Assembly: GCF_001424425.1 (NCBI RefSeq)
Contig: NZ_LMPT01000019.1
Coordinates: forward strand, 743,003-807,002
Length of the DNA: 64,000 nt
Origin: Acidovorax sp. Leaf191
GTDB lineage: Bacteria > Pseudomonadota > Gammaproteobacteria > Burkholderiales > Burkholderiaceae_C
Reading direction: 5' to 3'
Shown here: positions 35,423-44,072 of the stretch, piece by piece
How the letters are laid out: each line of letters opens with the position of its first letter
How positions within the stretch are numbered: position 1 is the stretch's first letter
Program-made: the position numbers and the translations under genes
The notes under the pieces: generated by a model
Databases searched by the model: none
Told to the model about the DNA's origin: nothing
The model's input: the letters and a program-made list of their open reading frames with translations, nothing else

Positions 35423-35884
35423 ATGGACATTCAATCAATCACAAAAAAACATTTGTTTTCAAGCCTTTCTGGGTATGTCCATGCCATAGCAGCACGCCGG
35501 TCCATTGTTGCAGGCGGCATCGTGTTCTATGCCAACTACCTCAAGTTCTTCGAGCGCGCCCGCACCGAGTGGCTGCGCTCGCTGGGCGTGGGCCAGCAGC
35601 TTCTTCGGGAACAAACCGGCGGCATGTTTGTCGTAACCGATGCGCAGTTGCGCTACCACCGCCCCGCACGGCTGGACGATGAACTCATTGTTACCGCCGG
35701 CCTACAGGCCGCAGGCCGGGCATCGTTGACAATAGTGCAGCGCGCGCTCCTGAAACCAGAGCAGATGACAGACCCGAGCACCACCTTGCTGACCGAAGGC
35801 ACCATCCGCATCGGATGGGTGGATGCTGCCACCCTGCGCCCTGCAAGAATACCGAGCACCCTTCTGGAACAACTCACACCATGA
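35423..35884 (+). pseudogene. ybgC: ybgC 3' fragment fused to an element-derived N-terminus
   Basis: The open frame starts at ATG 35423 inside the element. Its first 29 residues (MDIQSITKKHLF...) are element sequence and residues 30-153 are YbgC from codon 16 onward (AGGIVFYANYLKFFERARTE). The catalytic Asp of EDTDAGG is absent, so the chimera should be inactive as a thioesterase. The frame stays open to the native stop, which overlaps tolQ by ATGA, so ribosomes reaching here can still couple into tolQ. No good SD is visible before 35423. Confidence 0.88.
35475..35497 (-). repeat. Right end inverted repeat / recombinase site
   Basis: ATGTCCATGCCATAGCAGCACGC, the inverted counterpart of 23154-23174. 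Another GGACAT (35425-35430, in CTATGGACATTC) lies 50 bp inward, so each element end has two GGACAT motifs. The host sequence resumes at 35510. Confidence 0.65.
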
Positions 35885-36597
35885 ACTCCCAAAACATGTC
35901 CATCATCTCCCTGGTGCTCCACGCCAGCTGGGTGGTGCAACTCGTCATGCTGCTGCTGCTGGGCGTGTCGGTGGCCAGCTGGGCGGCCATCTTCCGCAAG
36001 CTGTTTTCCTTGAAGCGCGTGAAGACGCTCAACGACGACTTCGAGCGCGAGTTCTGGTCGGGCACCAGCCTCAACGACCTGTACGCCAGCGCGGCCCAGA
36101 ACGCCAAGCAGGCCGGCCCCATGGAACGCATCTTTGCCAGCGGCATGCGCGAATACCAAAAGCTGCGCGAGCGCCGCATCGTGGACCCCGGCACCCTGCT
36201 CGACGGCGCACGCCGCGCCATGCGCGCGAGCTTCCAGCGCGAGATGGACGTGGTCGAATCGAGCCTCTCCTTCCTGGCATCGGTCGGTTCCGTGTCGCCG
36301 TATGTCGGCCTGTTCGGCACGGTGTGGGGCATCATGCATGCGTTCACCGGCTTTGCCGGCATGGAGCAGGTGACGCTGGCCACGGTGGCACCCGGCATCG
36401 CCGAAGCCCTGGTGGCCACCGCCATCGGCCTGTTCGCCGCCATCCCCGCCGTGATCGCCTACAACCGCTTCGCCCGCGACATCGACCGCGTGGCCACGCA
36501 CCAGGAAACCTTCATCGAAGAGTTCTCCAACATCCTGCAGCGCAACCTGGGCGCCCAGCCAGCGCCCACCACCGGCCACACGGCCTCGGGGCACTGA
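35881..36597 (+). CDS. tolQ: Tol-Pal system inner-membrane protein TolQ
   Basis: A 238-residue proton-channel subunit of the Tol machinery, which pulls the outer membrane inward during division. Three membrane helices (about 10-32, 140-160, 175-198). The loop RRAMRASFQREMDVVESSLS and SPYVGLFGTVWGIMHAF are ExbB/TolQ hallmarks. The start overlaps the ybgC remnant stop (ATGA), so translation was coupled to ybgC and is exposed to the insertion upstream. Confidence 0.96.
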   Translation: MNSQNMSIISLVLHASWVVQLVMLLLLGVSVASWAAIFRKLFSLKRVKTLNDDFEREFWSGTSLNDLYASAAQNAKQAGPMERIFASGMREYQKLRERRIVDPGTLLDGARRAMRASFQREMDVVESSLSFLASVGSVSPYVGLFGTVWGIMHAFTGFAGMEQVTLATVAPGIAEALVATAIGLFAAIPAVIAYNRFARDIDRVATHQETFIEEFSNILQRNLGAQPAPTTGHTASGH

Positions 36598-36601
36598 CAC
36601 C

Positions 36602-37030
36602 ATGCCCGCCATGGCATCCCGCGGCCGAGGCCGCCGCACCATCAACGAGATCAACATGGTGCCCTTCATCGACGTGATGCTGGTGCTGCTCATCATCTTC
36701 ATGGTGACGGCGCCCATGCTCACGCCCGGTGTGGTCGACGTGCCCAGCGTCGGCAAGGGCAAGAACATGCCCAAGGTGGTGGCCCAGGTGATCGTGAACA
36801 AGGACGGATCGCTCCAGTTCAAGACCCCCGAGGCCACGCGCAGCCTGAGCCAGCGCGAGATCGGCGATGCCGCCAGCCGCTGGCAAAAGGCCCAGGGCAC
36901 CGACAGCGCCAGCGCGGTGGTCATCAGCGCCGACAAGGGCGTGCAGTACGAAAACGTGGTGAAAGCGATGGACGCCCTGCAGAAGGCCGGCGTGCAACGC
37001 GTGGGCCTGTCCGTCAAGCAGGGCGGTTGA
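36602..37030 (+). CDS. tolR: Tol-Pal system protein TolR
   Basis: A 142-residue ExbD/TolR protein with one membrane helix (residues ~20-42; NMVPFIDVMLVLLIIFMVTA) that carries the proton-path Asp in PFIDVMLVLL. The periplasmic domain ends with the DKGVQYENVVKAMDALQKAG motif. It starts 4 bp after tolQ and pairs with TolQ as the force-generating complex. Confidence 0.96.
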   Translation: MPAMASRGRGRRTINEINMVPFIDVMLVLLIIFMVTAPMLTPGVVDVPSVGKGKNMPKVVAQVIVNKDGSLQFKTPEATRSLSQREIGDAASRWQKAQGTDSASAVVISADKGVQYENVVKAMDALQKAGVQRVGLSVKQGG

Positions 37031-37064
37031 ACCGAACCCGCTCCAGACGCTCTCACCTACGCCC

Positions 37065-38048
37065 ATGCAAGCCCACAACGACCGCGACCAGTTTGCCCCG
37101 CCGCGCCCGCCCGCGCGGCTGCGCGCCATCACGCTGGCGGTGCTCGTGCATGCGGCGCTGATTGGCGCCCTCACCTGGGGCGTGAACTGGAAGAACACCG
37201 CAGACCAGCCGGCGGTGGAAGCCGAAATCTGGGCTAACGTGCCCGTGCAGGCTGCGCCCCGCGCCGTGGAGCCCCCACCGCCGCCCCCTGCACCGCCCGA
37301 AGTCCGCCCGCCAGCCCCGCCGCCACCACCTGCCCCTCCGCCACCGCGGGCGGTAGAGCCGCCCGACACGCGCGAGGCCGACATCGCCATCGAACGCGAG
37401 AAGAAACGCCTGGAGCAGGAGAAGAAGGCCCGCGAACAGCAGCAGGAGCGCGACAAGCGCGAACGCGAGCGCAAGGAAGAAGAACGCAAGGACCGCCTGG
37501 AGCAGGAGAAGAAGGACCGCCTGCAGAAAGAAAAAGAACGCGAGAAGGAAAAGGAACAGCGCGAGAAGCAGTTGGCCGAGCAGAAGAAGGCCGAGCAGGA
37601 CAAGCAAAAGAAGCTGGCCGAGGACAAGCGCAAGGCGGACGAAGCGGCCAAGCGAAAGGCCGAGGCGGAAGACAAGCAACTGGCCAAATTGCGCGAAGAC
37701 AACCTGCGCCGCATACAAGGCATGGCGGGCGCTACCGGCGGTGAAACCGCCACCGGCACCGCTCAGCGCAGCGCAGGCCCGTCGGGCAGCTACGGCGGCA
37801 AGGTCGCGGCCAAGGTCAAGCCCAACATCGTGTACCCCGATGCCATATCGGGCAACCCGCGTGCCGAGGTGGAAGTGCGCCTGTCGCCCGACGGCACCAT
37901 CGTGGGCAAGCGGCTGGTGCAATCGAGCGGCAACAAGGCCTGGGACGACGCGGTGCTGCGCGCCCTGGACAAGACCGAGACGCTGCCGCGCGATGTGGAC
38001 GGTCGGGTGCCCTCGTCCCTCACGATCGGTTTCCGGCCCCAGGACTGA
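37065..38048 (+). CDS. tolA: Tol-Pal / cell-envelope protein TolA
   Basis: A 327-residue protein with a single N-terminal membrane anchor (~20-40). A Pro-rich stretch (~68-100) follows, then a long Lys/Glu-rich coiled-coil domain II (~105-220). A TonB/TolA-like C-terminal domain (~240-327) contains VRLSPDGTIVGKRLVQSSG and WDDAVLRALDKTETLP. It links TolQR to the outer membrane. The next gene is convergent, so tolB and pal do not follow here, unlike the textbook order. Confidence 0.95.
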   Translation: MQAHNDRDQFAPPRPPARLRAITLAVLVHAALIGALTWGVNWKNTADQPAVEAEIWANVPVQAAPRAVEPPPPPPAPPEVRPPAPPPPPAPPPPRAVEPPDTREADIAIEREKKRLEQEKKAREQQQERDKRERERKEEERKDRLEQEKKDRLQKEKEREKEKEQREKQLAEQKKAEQDKQKKLAEDKRKADEAAKRKAEAEDKQLAKLREDNLRRIQGMAGATGGETATGTAQRSAGPSGSYGGKVAAKVKPNIVYPDAISGNPRAEVEVRLSPDGTIVGKRLVQSSGNKAWDDAVLRALDKTETLPRDVDGRVPSSLTIGFRPQD

Positions 38049-38070
38049 CGCCTGGAACTGAGAGCAAGGG

Positions 38071-38097
38071 TCCAATCAAGCCCGCGGCTTGATCGGA
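38071..38097. repeat. Short extragenic palindrome after tolA
   Basis: TCCAATCAAGCC (38071-38082) and GGCTTGATCGGA (38086-38097) form a 12-bp stem with one mismatch and a CGC loop. No T-run follows. It probably stabilises the tol mRNA 3' end. Confidence 0.5.
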
Positions 38098-38206
38098 CTA
38101 CCGCTTGTCCTCTGCGTGCCACCCGTGCCAGCCGTGCCAGCGTACCGACTGCGGCGGCGCCATGGACCGCCGGGCCACGCAAACGCATAGCGCCCCATGC
38201 CAAGCA

Positions 38207-38244
38207 AAAAACCCGGTGGCTGCGCAGGCAGCCACCGGGTTTTT
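38207..38244. terminator. Bidirectional terminator between tolA and the MFS gene
   Basis: AAAAACCCGGTGGCTGC (38207-38223) pairs perfectly with GCAGCCACCGGGTTTTT (38228-38244) around a 4-nt loop. The A-run and T-run at the ends make it a good intrinsic terminator on both strands for the convergent genes. Confidence 0.92.
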
Positions 38245-38298
38245 GTTGTGCATCAGGTGGGCAGAGCGCAGGTCGCGCACCACCTGCCCACAGGTCGC

Positions 38299-39639
38299 CT
38301 ACCGGTCCCGCCGCTCCATGCGGCGGTTCAGGTTCAGCGCCCCCAGCGTACAGGCCACACCCGAGAGCAGGTACACCGTCAGGGCCAGCAGCCCGAACTG
38401 CGACGACAGGTACAAGGCCACCAGGGGCGCGAACGCGGCGCCGATGATCCAGGCCAGGTCGGCCGACAGCGCAGCGCCCGTGTAGCGGTACTGCGGCGAG
38501 AAGTTGGCCGTTACCGTGCCCGAAGCCTGGCCGTACGACAGGCCGAGCAGCACAAAGCCCAGCAGCAGGAACATGGTGCTGCCCACTTCGCCCGAGTTGA
38601 GCAGCACGGGCGCCATGAAGCTGAACACACCGATCAGCACCGCCATGCCGCCCAGCAGCTTGCGGCGGCCCAGGTGGTCCGACAGCCAGCCCGACACCAT
38701 GATGGCACCAGCGGCCAGGAAGGCGCCGACGATCTGCACGCCCAGGATCTGCGTCACGGGCTGGTCCGAGTACAGCGTGATCCACGACAGGGGAAACACG
38801 GTGACCAGGTGGAACAGCGCAAAACTGGCCAGTGCCGCAAACGCACCCAGCAGCACGTTGCTGCCCTCGTCGCGCATCACGCGGCTCACGGGCACGGGCT
38901 GCAATTCACGCTCCTGCAGCAGCTCGGCGTAAGACTGGCCCACCACCAGGCGCAGGCGGGCGAACAGCGCCACCACGTTGATGGCAAACGCCACGAAGAA
39001 CGGATAGCGCCAGCCCCAGGCCAGGAATTCCTGCACCGAGAGGTTGCTGTACAGGTAAGTGAACAGGCCGGCCGCCAGCACGAACCCGAGCGGTGCGCCC
39101 AGCTGGCCGATCATGGCATACCAGCCGCGGCGGTCCTTGGGGGCCGACATCGCCAGCAGCGACGGCAGGCCGTCCCACGAACCGCCCAGCGCCAAGCCCT
39201 GACCGATGCGCAGGATCAGCAGAGCGACGATGGCCACCACGCCGGCATCCTTGTAACCCGGCAAGAAGGCCATGCCGACGGTGCACACGCCCAACAGGAA
39301 CAGGGCGATGGTGAGCTTGGTGCCACGCCCCCAGCGACGCTGGATGGCCATCGAGATGGCGGTGCCGATCGGGCGGACCACGAAGGCCACCGCCAGCAGC
39401 GCAAACGCCATCAGGGTGCCGTCCAGGCGCGACAGGAAGGGGAACAGAAACGACGGGAAGACGAGAACGCAGGCGATCCCGAAAACGAAGAAGTCGAAAT
39501 ACTCGGACGAGCGTCCGATGATCACACCCACAGCGATTTCGCTGGGGGTGACATCCTCATGCGTATCAGCCCGCGAGAGAGAGGCGGCGCTTTCTTCAAA
39601 GCCGGCCGCAGGGAAAGTGGCAGTGGCGGGGCTGCTCAT
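38299..39639 (-). CDS. MFS transporter, metabolite:H+ symporter type
   Basis: A 446-residue permease with about 12 membrane segments. The loop 2-3 motif reads RPIGTAISMAIQRRWGRGTK and the second-half counterpart SGWLSDHLGRRKLLGG. The sequence follows the metabolite:H+ symporter branch (GRSSEYFDFFVFGIACVLVF). The substrate is probably an organic acid or related anion, not determinable here. The start at 39639 has AGGAG upstream. It is transcribed away from cyoA. Confidence 0.88.
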   Translation of the reverse strand: MSSPATATFPAAGFEESAASLSRADTHEDVTPSEIAVGVIIGRSSEYFDFFVFGIACVLVFPSFLFPFLSRLDGTLMAFALLAVAFVVRPIGTAISMAIQRRWGRGTKLTIALFLLGVCTVGMAFLPGYKDAGVVAIVALLILRIGQGLALGGSWDGLPSLLAMSAPKDRRGWYAMIGQLGAPLGFVLAAGLFTYLYSNLSVQEFLAWGWRYPFFVAFAINVVALFARLRLVVGQSYAELLQERELQPVPVSRVMRDEGSNVLLGAFAALASFALFHLVTVFPLSWITLYSDQPVTQILGVQIVGAFLAAGAIMVSGWLSDHLGRRKLLGGMAVLIGVFSFMAPVLLNSGEVGSTMFLLLGFVLLGLSYGQASGTVTANFSPQYRYTGAALSADLAWIIGAAFAPLVALYLSSQFGLLALTVYLLSGVACTLGALNLNRRMERRDR

Positions 39640-39779
39640 GAACAGGGCTCCTTCGTTGTGTGAATAAGACAGCCTTGTTCTACACCCAAGTTCGGCTGCC
39701 GACAAGTGCGGTTTCACTATGACGGATGCAGGACAAAGCCGTAACCATGTGCTTTTGCACCAGGTTGGGGCAAAATTTT

Positions 39780-39808
39780 TTGACCTTGGACAAAATGTCC
39801 AATGTACA
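39780..39808 (+). promoter_or_regulatory. Putative cyo promoter with palindromic operator
   Basis: TTGACC (39780-39785) as -35 is followed by the palindrome TTGGACA-AAA-TGTCCAA (39786-39802), exactly 17 bp, and then TGTACA (39803-39808) as a weak -10. The palindrome would fill the spacer, a position suited to a repressor or a MerR/Rrf2-like regulator. A second small dyad, GTGC-TTTT-GCAC, lies near 39748-39759. The rest of the 250-bp gap has no gene. Confidence 0.45.
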
Positions 39809-39889
39809 AAAAAGCTAGAGCTATTACATTCGACGGCACTCCGTTATCCGCGTTTACCCTTAAACAAACGCCCCGATTGCGCTCATCCC

Positions 39890-40954
39890 ATGCCCAAAAT
39901 CCCTCTGACCCGCGTGCCTGTCTGGCTCGCCGCGCTGGCTGCCGTGGGCAGCCTGGCCGGCTGCAGCAAGGCGGTCGTCCTCAACCCTGCCGGTGACATC
40001 GCCGCGCAGCAAGGCCACATGGTCATCCAGGCCACGCTGCTGATGCTGATCATCATCGTGCCGGTCATTGCGCTGACACTGTGGTTCGCCTGGAAGTACC
40101 GGCACAACAATGCCGCCAACACCGAAGACGACTACGACCCCGACTGGCACCATTCCACTACGCTGGAGCTGGTCATCTGGACGGTGCCGCTAATCATCAT
40201 CATCGCCCTGGGCGCGCTGACCTGGATCGGCACGCACAAGCTCGACCCCTACCGTCCGCTGGACCGCATCTCGTCGTCCAAGCCGCTTGATGCGCAATCG
40301 ACGCCGCTGGAGGTGCAGGTGGTGGCCATGGACTGGAAGTGGCTGTTCTTCTACCCTGAACTGGGCATCGCCACGGTGAACGAACTGGCAGCGCCGGTGG
40401 ACCGCCCCATCCTCTTCAAGCTCACCGCCACGTCCACGATGAACGCGTTCTACGTGCCTGATCTGGCGGGCATGATCTACGCGATGCCTGGCATGCAGAC
40501 CGAGCTGAACGCCGTGATCAACCAGCCCGGCGTGTACAAGGGCATGTCCTCGCACTACAGCGGTTCGGGCTTCTCGGGCATGACGTTCAAGTTCCATGGC
40601 CTGAGCCAGGGCGACTTCGACCAGTGGGTTGCCAAGAACAAGTCCGAAGGCAAGCCGCTCACGCGCCAGACCTACCTGGACCTGGTCAAGCCCAGCGAGC
40701 GCGACCCCGTGCAGCGCTTCGCCAGCGTGGAAGACGGCCTGTACGACAAGGTGCTGAACCGCTGCGTCGAGGACGGCAAGATGTGCATGCACCACATGAT
40801 GTCCATCGACGAGCGCGGTGGCGAGGCCTTCATGAAGGCCCAGGGCCTGAACCTGCCCCAGGACGTCTGCACCGTGGGCAACGCCGCCCAGGTGGTGGCC
40901 GCCCTCGAAGCGCGCCACGCCGCGGTCTACGACCGCACCCTCTCCCGCCAATGA
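39890..40954 (+). CDS. cyoA: Cytochrome bo3 ubiquinol oxidase subunit II
   Basis: A 354-residue lipoprotein: signal peptide with lipobox LAGC near residue 25, two membrane helices (~45-70 and ~90-112), then a cupredoxin-like periplasmic domain (VVAMDWKWLFFYPELGIATVNEL). No CuA ligand cluster is seen, so it is the quinol-oxidising type. The tail beyond residue ~260 includes CVEDGKMCMHHMM. It starts cyoABCD with 24 bp to cyoB. ATG 39890 fits the signal peptide. Confidence 0.95.
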   Translation: MPKIPLTRVPVWLAALAAVGSLAGCSKAVVLNPAGDIAAQQGHMVIQATLLMLIIIVPVIALTLWFAWKYRHNNAANTEDDYDPDWHHSTTLELVIWTVPLIIIIALGALTWIGTHKLDPYRPLDRISSSKPLDAQSTPLEVQVVAMDWKWLFFYPELGIATVNELAAPVDRPILFKLTATSTMNAFYVPDLAGMIYAMPGMQTELNAVINQPGVYKGMSSHYSGSGFSGMTFKFHGLSQGDFDQWVAKNKSEGKPLTRQTYLDLVKPSERDPVQRFASVEDGLYDKVLNRCVEDGKMCMHHMMSIDERGGEAFMKAQGLNLPQDVCTVGNAAQVVAALEARHAAVYDRTLSRQ

Positions 40955-40978
40955 TCCGCGCATAAGAGACCGACGAAC

Positions 40979-42988
40979 ATGTCCACCTCACCCGTTGTAA
41001 CCGAACCGCACTGGGCCCTGGGCCGAATCACCTGGGACTCCGTGCCCATGGCGCACGAGCCCATCGTGCTGTGGACCTTCATCGCCACCATGCTGGGCGG
41101 CCTGGCCGTGATGGCCGGCATCACCAAATTCCGGCTCTGGGGCCCGCTCTGGCGCGACTGGATCTGCAGCATCGACCACAAGCGCATCGGCATCATGTAC
41201 ATGATCCTGGGCCTGGTGATGCTGCTGCGCGGCTTTGCCGACGCCGTGATGATGCGCCTGCAGCAGGCCATGGCCTTCGGCGACAACCTGGGCTACCTGC
41301 CACCGCACCACTACGACCAGATCTTCACGGCCCACGGCGTGATCATGATCTTCTTCGTGGCGATGCCGCTGGTCACGGGCCTGATGAACTACCTGGTGCC
41401 GCTGCAGATCGGCGCGCGCGACGTGTCGTTCCCGTTCCTGAACAACTTCAGCTTCTGGATGACCACGGCCGGTGCCGTGCTGGTCATGGTGTCGCTGTTC
41501 CTGGGCGAGTTCTCCACCGCCGGCTGGCTGGCGCTGTCCAACCTGGGGGCGCAGAACCCGGGGGTGGGGCTGGACTACTACATCTGGGCGCTGCAGATCG
41601 CGGGGGTGGGCACGACGCTGTCGGGCATCAACTTGATCGTCACCATCATCAAGATGCGCGCCCCCGGCATGAACCTGATGCGCATGCCCGTCTTCACCTG
41701 GACGGCCCTGTGCACCAACGCGCTGATCGTGGCGTCGTTCCCCGTGCTGACGGCAGCCCTGGTGCTGATGTCGCTCGACCGCTATGCGGGCACCAACTTC
41801 TTCACGAACGACCTGGGCGGCAACCCCATGCTCTACGTGAACCTGATCTGGATCTGGGGCCACCCCGAGGTCTACATCCTGATCCTGCCCTGCTTCGGCA
41901 TCTTCTCCGAAGTGGTGGCCACGTTCTGCAAGAAGCGCCTGTTCGGCTACACCTCCATGGTGTACGCCACGGTCGTGATCACCATCCTGTCTTACCTGGT
42001 GTGGCTGCACCACTTCTTCACGATGGGCTCGGGCGCCAGCGTGAACACCTTCTTCGGCATCACGACGATGATCATCTCGATCCCGACGGGCGCGAAGATC
42101 TTCAACTGGCTGTTCACCATGTACAAGGGCCGCATCCGCTTCGAGCTGCCCATGATGTGGACCGTGGCCTTCATGGTGACGTTCGCCATCGGCGGCATGA
42201 CCGGCGTGCTGCTGGCCGTGCCACCGGCCGACTTCGTGCTGCACAACAGCCTGTTCCTGATCGCGCACTTCCACAACGTGATCATCGGCGGCGTGCTGTT
42301 CGGCCTGTTCGCCGGCATCAACTACTGGTACCCCAAGGCGTTTGGCTACAAGCTCGACCGCACCTGGGGCGTGCGCTCCTTCTGGCTGTGGGTGGTGGGC
42401 TTCTGGGTGGCCTTCGGCCCGCTGTACGTGCTGGGCCTGATGGGCGTCACGCGCCGTGCCAACCACTTCGAGGACGCATCCCTGCAGCCCTACTTCGTGG
42501 TGGCCGCCTTCGGCGCCGCGATGATCGCCGCCGGCATCGCCTGCTTCCTGATCCAGATCGTGGTCAGCTACCTCAAGCGCGAAGAGCTGCGCGACGTGAC
42601 CGGCGACCCCTGGGATGCCCGCACGCTGGAGTGGGCCACGTCCTCGCCCCCACCCAACTACAACTTCGCCTTCACGCCCGTGGTGCATGAGATCGATGCC
42701 TGGTGGGACATGAAGAAGCACGGCTACCAGCGCCCTTTGAGCGGCTACGCGCCCATCCACATGCCGGCCAACACCGGCTCGGGTGCGGTGATCTCCGCAC
42801 TGTCGCTGGTGCTGGGCTTCGCGTTGATCTGGCACATGTGGCTGCTGGCCGGCGCATCGTTCGCGGCCGTGATCCTGGTGGCCATCATCCACACGTTCAA
42901 CTACAAGCGCGACTTCTACATACCCGCCTCTGAAGTGACGGAGACGGAACACCTTCGCACCCAACAACTGCGCGCCAGCCATGTCTGA
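40979..42988 (+). CDS. cyoB: Cytochrome bo3 ubiquinol oxidase subunit I
   Basis: A 669-residue haem-copper oxidase with about 14-15 membrane helices. The Cu-B site is WGHPEVY plus HHFFT, the haem ligands lie in [10 protein letters not shown] and [10 protein letters not shown], and [14 protein letters not shown] near residue 60 is typical of CyoB. It reduces O2 to water with quinol electrons and pumps protons. It overlaps cyoC by 8 bp. Confidence 0.97.
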   Translation: MSTSPVVTEPHWALGRITWDSVPMAHEPIVLWTFIATMLGGLAVMAGITKFRLWGPLWRDWICSIDHKRIGIMYMILGLVMLLRGFADAVMMRLQQAMAFGDNLGYLPPHHYDQIFTAHGVIMIFFVAMPLVTGLMNYLVPLQIGARDVSFPFLNNFSFWMTTAGAVLVMVSLFLGEFSTAGWLALSNLGAQNPGVGLDYYIWALQIAGVGTTLSGINLIVTIIKMRAPGMNLMRMPVFTWTALCTNALIVASFPVLTAALVLMSLDRYAGTNFFTNDLGGNPMLYVNLIWIWGHPEVYILILPCFGIFSEVVATFCKKRLFGYTSMVYATVVITILSYLVWLHHFFTMGSGASVNTFFGITTMIISIPTGAKIFNWLFTMYKGRIRFELPMMWTVAFMVTFAIGGMTGVLLAVPPADFVLHNSLFLIAHFHNVIIGGVLFGLFAGINYWYPKAFGYKLDRTWGVRSFWLWVVGFWVAFGPLYVLGLMGVTRRANHFEDASLQPYFVVAAFGAAMIAAGIACFLIQIVVSYLKREELRDVTGDPWDARTLEWATSSPPPNYNFAFTPVVHEIDAWWDMKKHGYQRPLSGYAPIHMPANTGSGAVISALSLVLGFALIWHMWLLAGASFAAVILVAIIHTFNYKRDFYIPASEVTETEHLRTQQLRASHV

Positions 42989-43625
42989 TATCCGTACCAC
43001 CCCCGGCGCAGCAGGCGCCGCGACCGCAGCGCTCGCGCTGCGCCAGTACCATCCCGCGCACGAGCCGCATCCCGAAAACGGCACGGCCCTGGGCTTCTGG
43101 CTCTATCTGATGAGCGACTGCCTCATCTTCGCCGCCCTGTTCGCCACCTACGGCGTGCTGGGCCGCAGCTACGCGGCGGGCCCCACGGGCGCGCAGTTGT
43201 TCGACCTGACGCTGGTGGCCATCAACACGGCCTTCCTGCTGCTGTCGTCCATCACCTTCGGCTTTGCCATGCTGCGCAAGCAGGCGGGTGATGTGAAGGG
43301 CACGCTGCTGTGGCTGGCCGTCACGGGCTTCTTCGGCCTGTGCTTCCTGGGCCTGGAGCTGTATGAGTTCCACCACCTGATCCACCAGGGCGCCACGCCC
43401 CAGCGCAGCGCCTTCCTGTCGGCCTTCTTCACGCTGGTGGGCACGCACGGCCTGCACGTCACCTTCGGCCTGATCTGGCTGGTGGTGCTGATGGTGCAGA
43501 TTGGCAAGCACGGCCTGATCCACGCAAACCGCCGCCGCCTGATGTGCCTGTCGATGTTCTGGCACTTCCTGGACGTGGTCTGGATCGGCGTCTTTACCTT
43601 TGTGTACCTGATGGGAGTGCTGTAA
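42981..43625 (+). CDS. cyoC: Cytochrome bo3 ubiquinol oxidase subunit III
   Basis: A 214-residue subunit with five membrane helices. Motifs [20 protein letters not shown] near the N-terminus and [15 protein letters not shown] near residue 150 are characteristic. It stabilises the catalytic core. The stop is followed directly by the cyoD ATG. Confidence 0.96.
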   Translation: MSDIRTTPGAAGAATAALALRQYHPAHEPHPENGTALGFWLYLMSDCLIFAALFATYGVLGRSYAAGPTGAQLFDLTLVAINTAFLLLSSITFGFAMLRKQAGDVKGTLLWLAVTGFFGLCFLGLELYEFHHLIHQGATPQRSAFLSAFFTLVGTHGLHVTFGLIWLVVLMVQIGKHGLIHANRRRLMCLSMFWHFLDVVWIGVFTFVYLMGVL

Positions 43626-44072
43626 ATGAGCGCACAACACACACACGCACAAGCAACTGCACACCCTGCGCACGGCGACCATGGCCACGGCCATGACGAC
43701 CACCATGGCGATGTGGGCCCCCACAGCAGCCTGCGCGAATACGCGATCGGCTTCGTGCTGTCGGTCATCCTCACCGCCATCCCCTTCTGGCTGGTCATGG
43801 CCAAGGTGATCGCCGACCGTAACACCGCCGTGCTGGTGCTGGGCGCCTTCGCGGTGGTGCAGATCCTGGTGCACATGGTGTACTTCCTGCACATGAACGG
43901 CAAGGTCGAAGGCGGCTGGACGCTGCTGTCCACCATCTTCACCGTGGTGTTCGTCGCCATCGCGATCAGCGGCACGTTGTGGGTCATGTTCCACATGAAC
44001 AGCAACATGATGCCCGACCACCCCACGCCCACGCCGCCCAAGCACGAGGCGACCGGGCACAACACGCCTTGA
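43626..44072 (+). CDS. cyoD: Cytochrome bo3 ubiquinol oxidase subunit IV
   Basis: A 148-residue protein with a His-rich N-terminus (HGDHGHGHDDHHGD, residues ~19-32) and three membrane helices. LVHMVYFLHMNGK near residue 80 is the CyoD motif. The His-rich stretch is longer than usual and could bind metal. The end overlaps the TTG start of the SURF1 gene. Confidence 0.93.
   Translation: MSAQHTHAQATAHPAHGDHGHGHDDHHGDVGPHSSLREYAIGFVLSVILTAIPFWLVMAKVIADRNTAVLVLGAFAVVQILVHMVYFLHMNGKVEGGWTLLSTIFTVVFVAIAISGTLWVMFHMNSNMMPDHPTPTPPKHEATGHNTP

Larger units (their letters stand above)
23150..35509. mobile_element. ~12.4-kb site-specific element with tyrosine recombinases and Detocs defence cargo
   Basis: The boundaries come from rejoining ybgC codon 15 (ends 23149) to codon 16 (starts 35510). 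Ambiguity is about 1 bp (both sides have T before the joint). The content in order is a replacement thioesterase, tyrosine recombinase 1, dtcA-dtcB-dtcC, an unassigned gap, tyrosine recombinase 2 (frame broken), tyrosine recombinase 3 and a TnpC-like protein. The right-hand trio resembles the TnpA-TnpB-TnpC plan of Tn554-family elements. Imperfect inverted repeats lie near both ends. The cargo is AT-rich (37-47% GC in lines I counted), recombinases 2 and 3 intermediate, the flanks near 70%, showing a mosaic, transferred origin. Confidence 0.92.

Noticed and set aside
23150-35509. Prophage, ICE or tRNA-targeted genomic island
   Set aside because: No phage structural, conjugation or replication genes, and the target is the ybgC coding sequence, not a tRNA gene.
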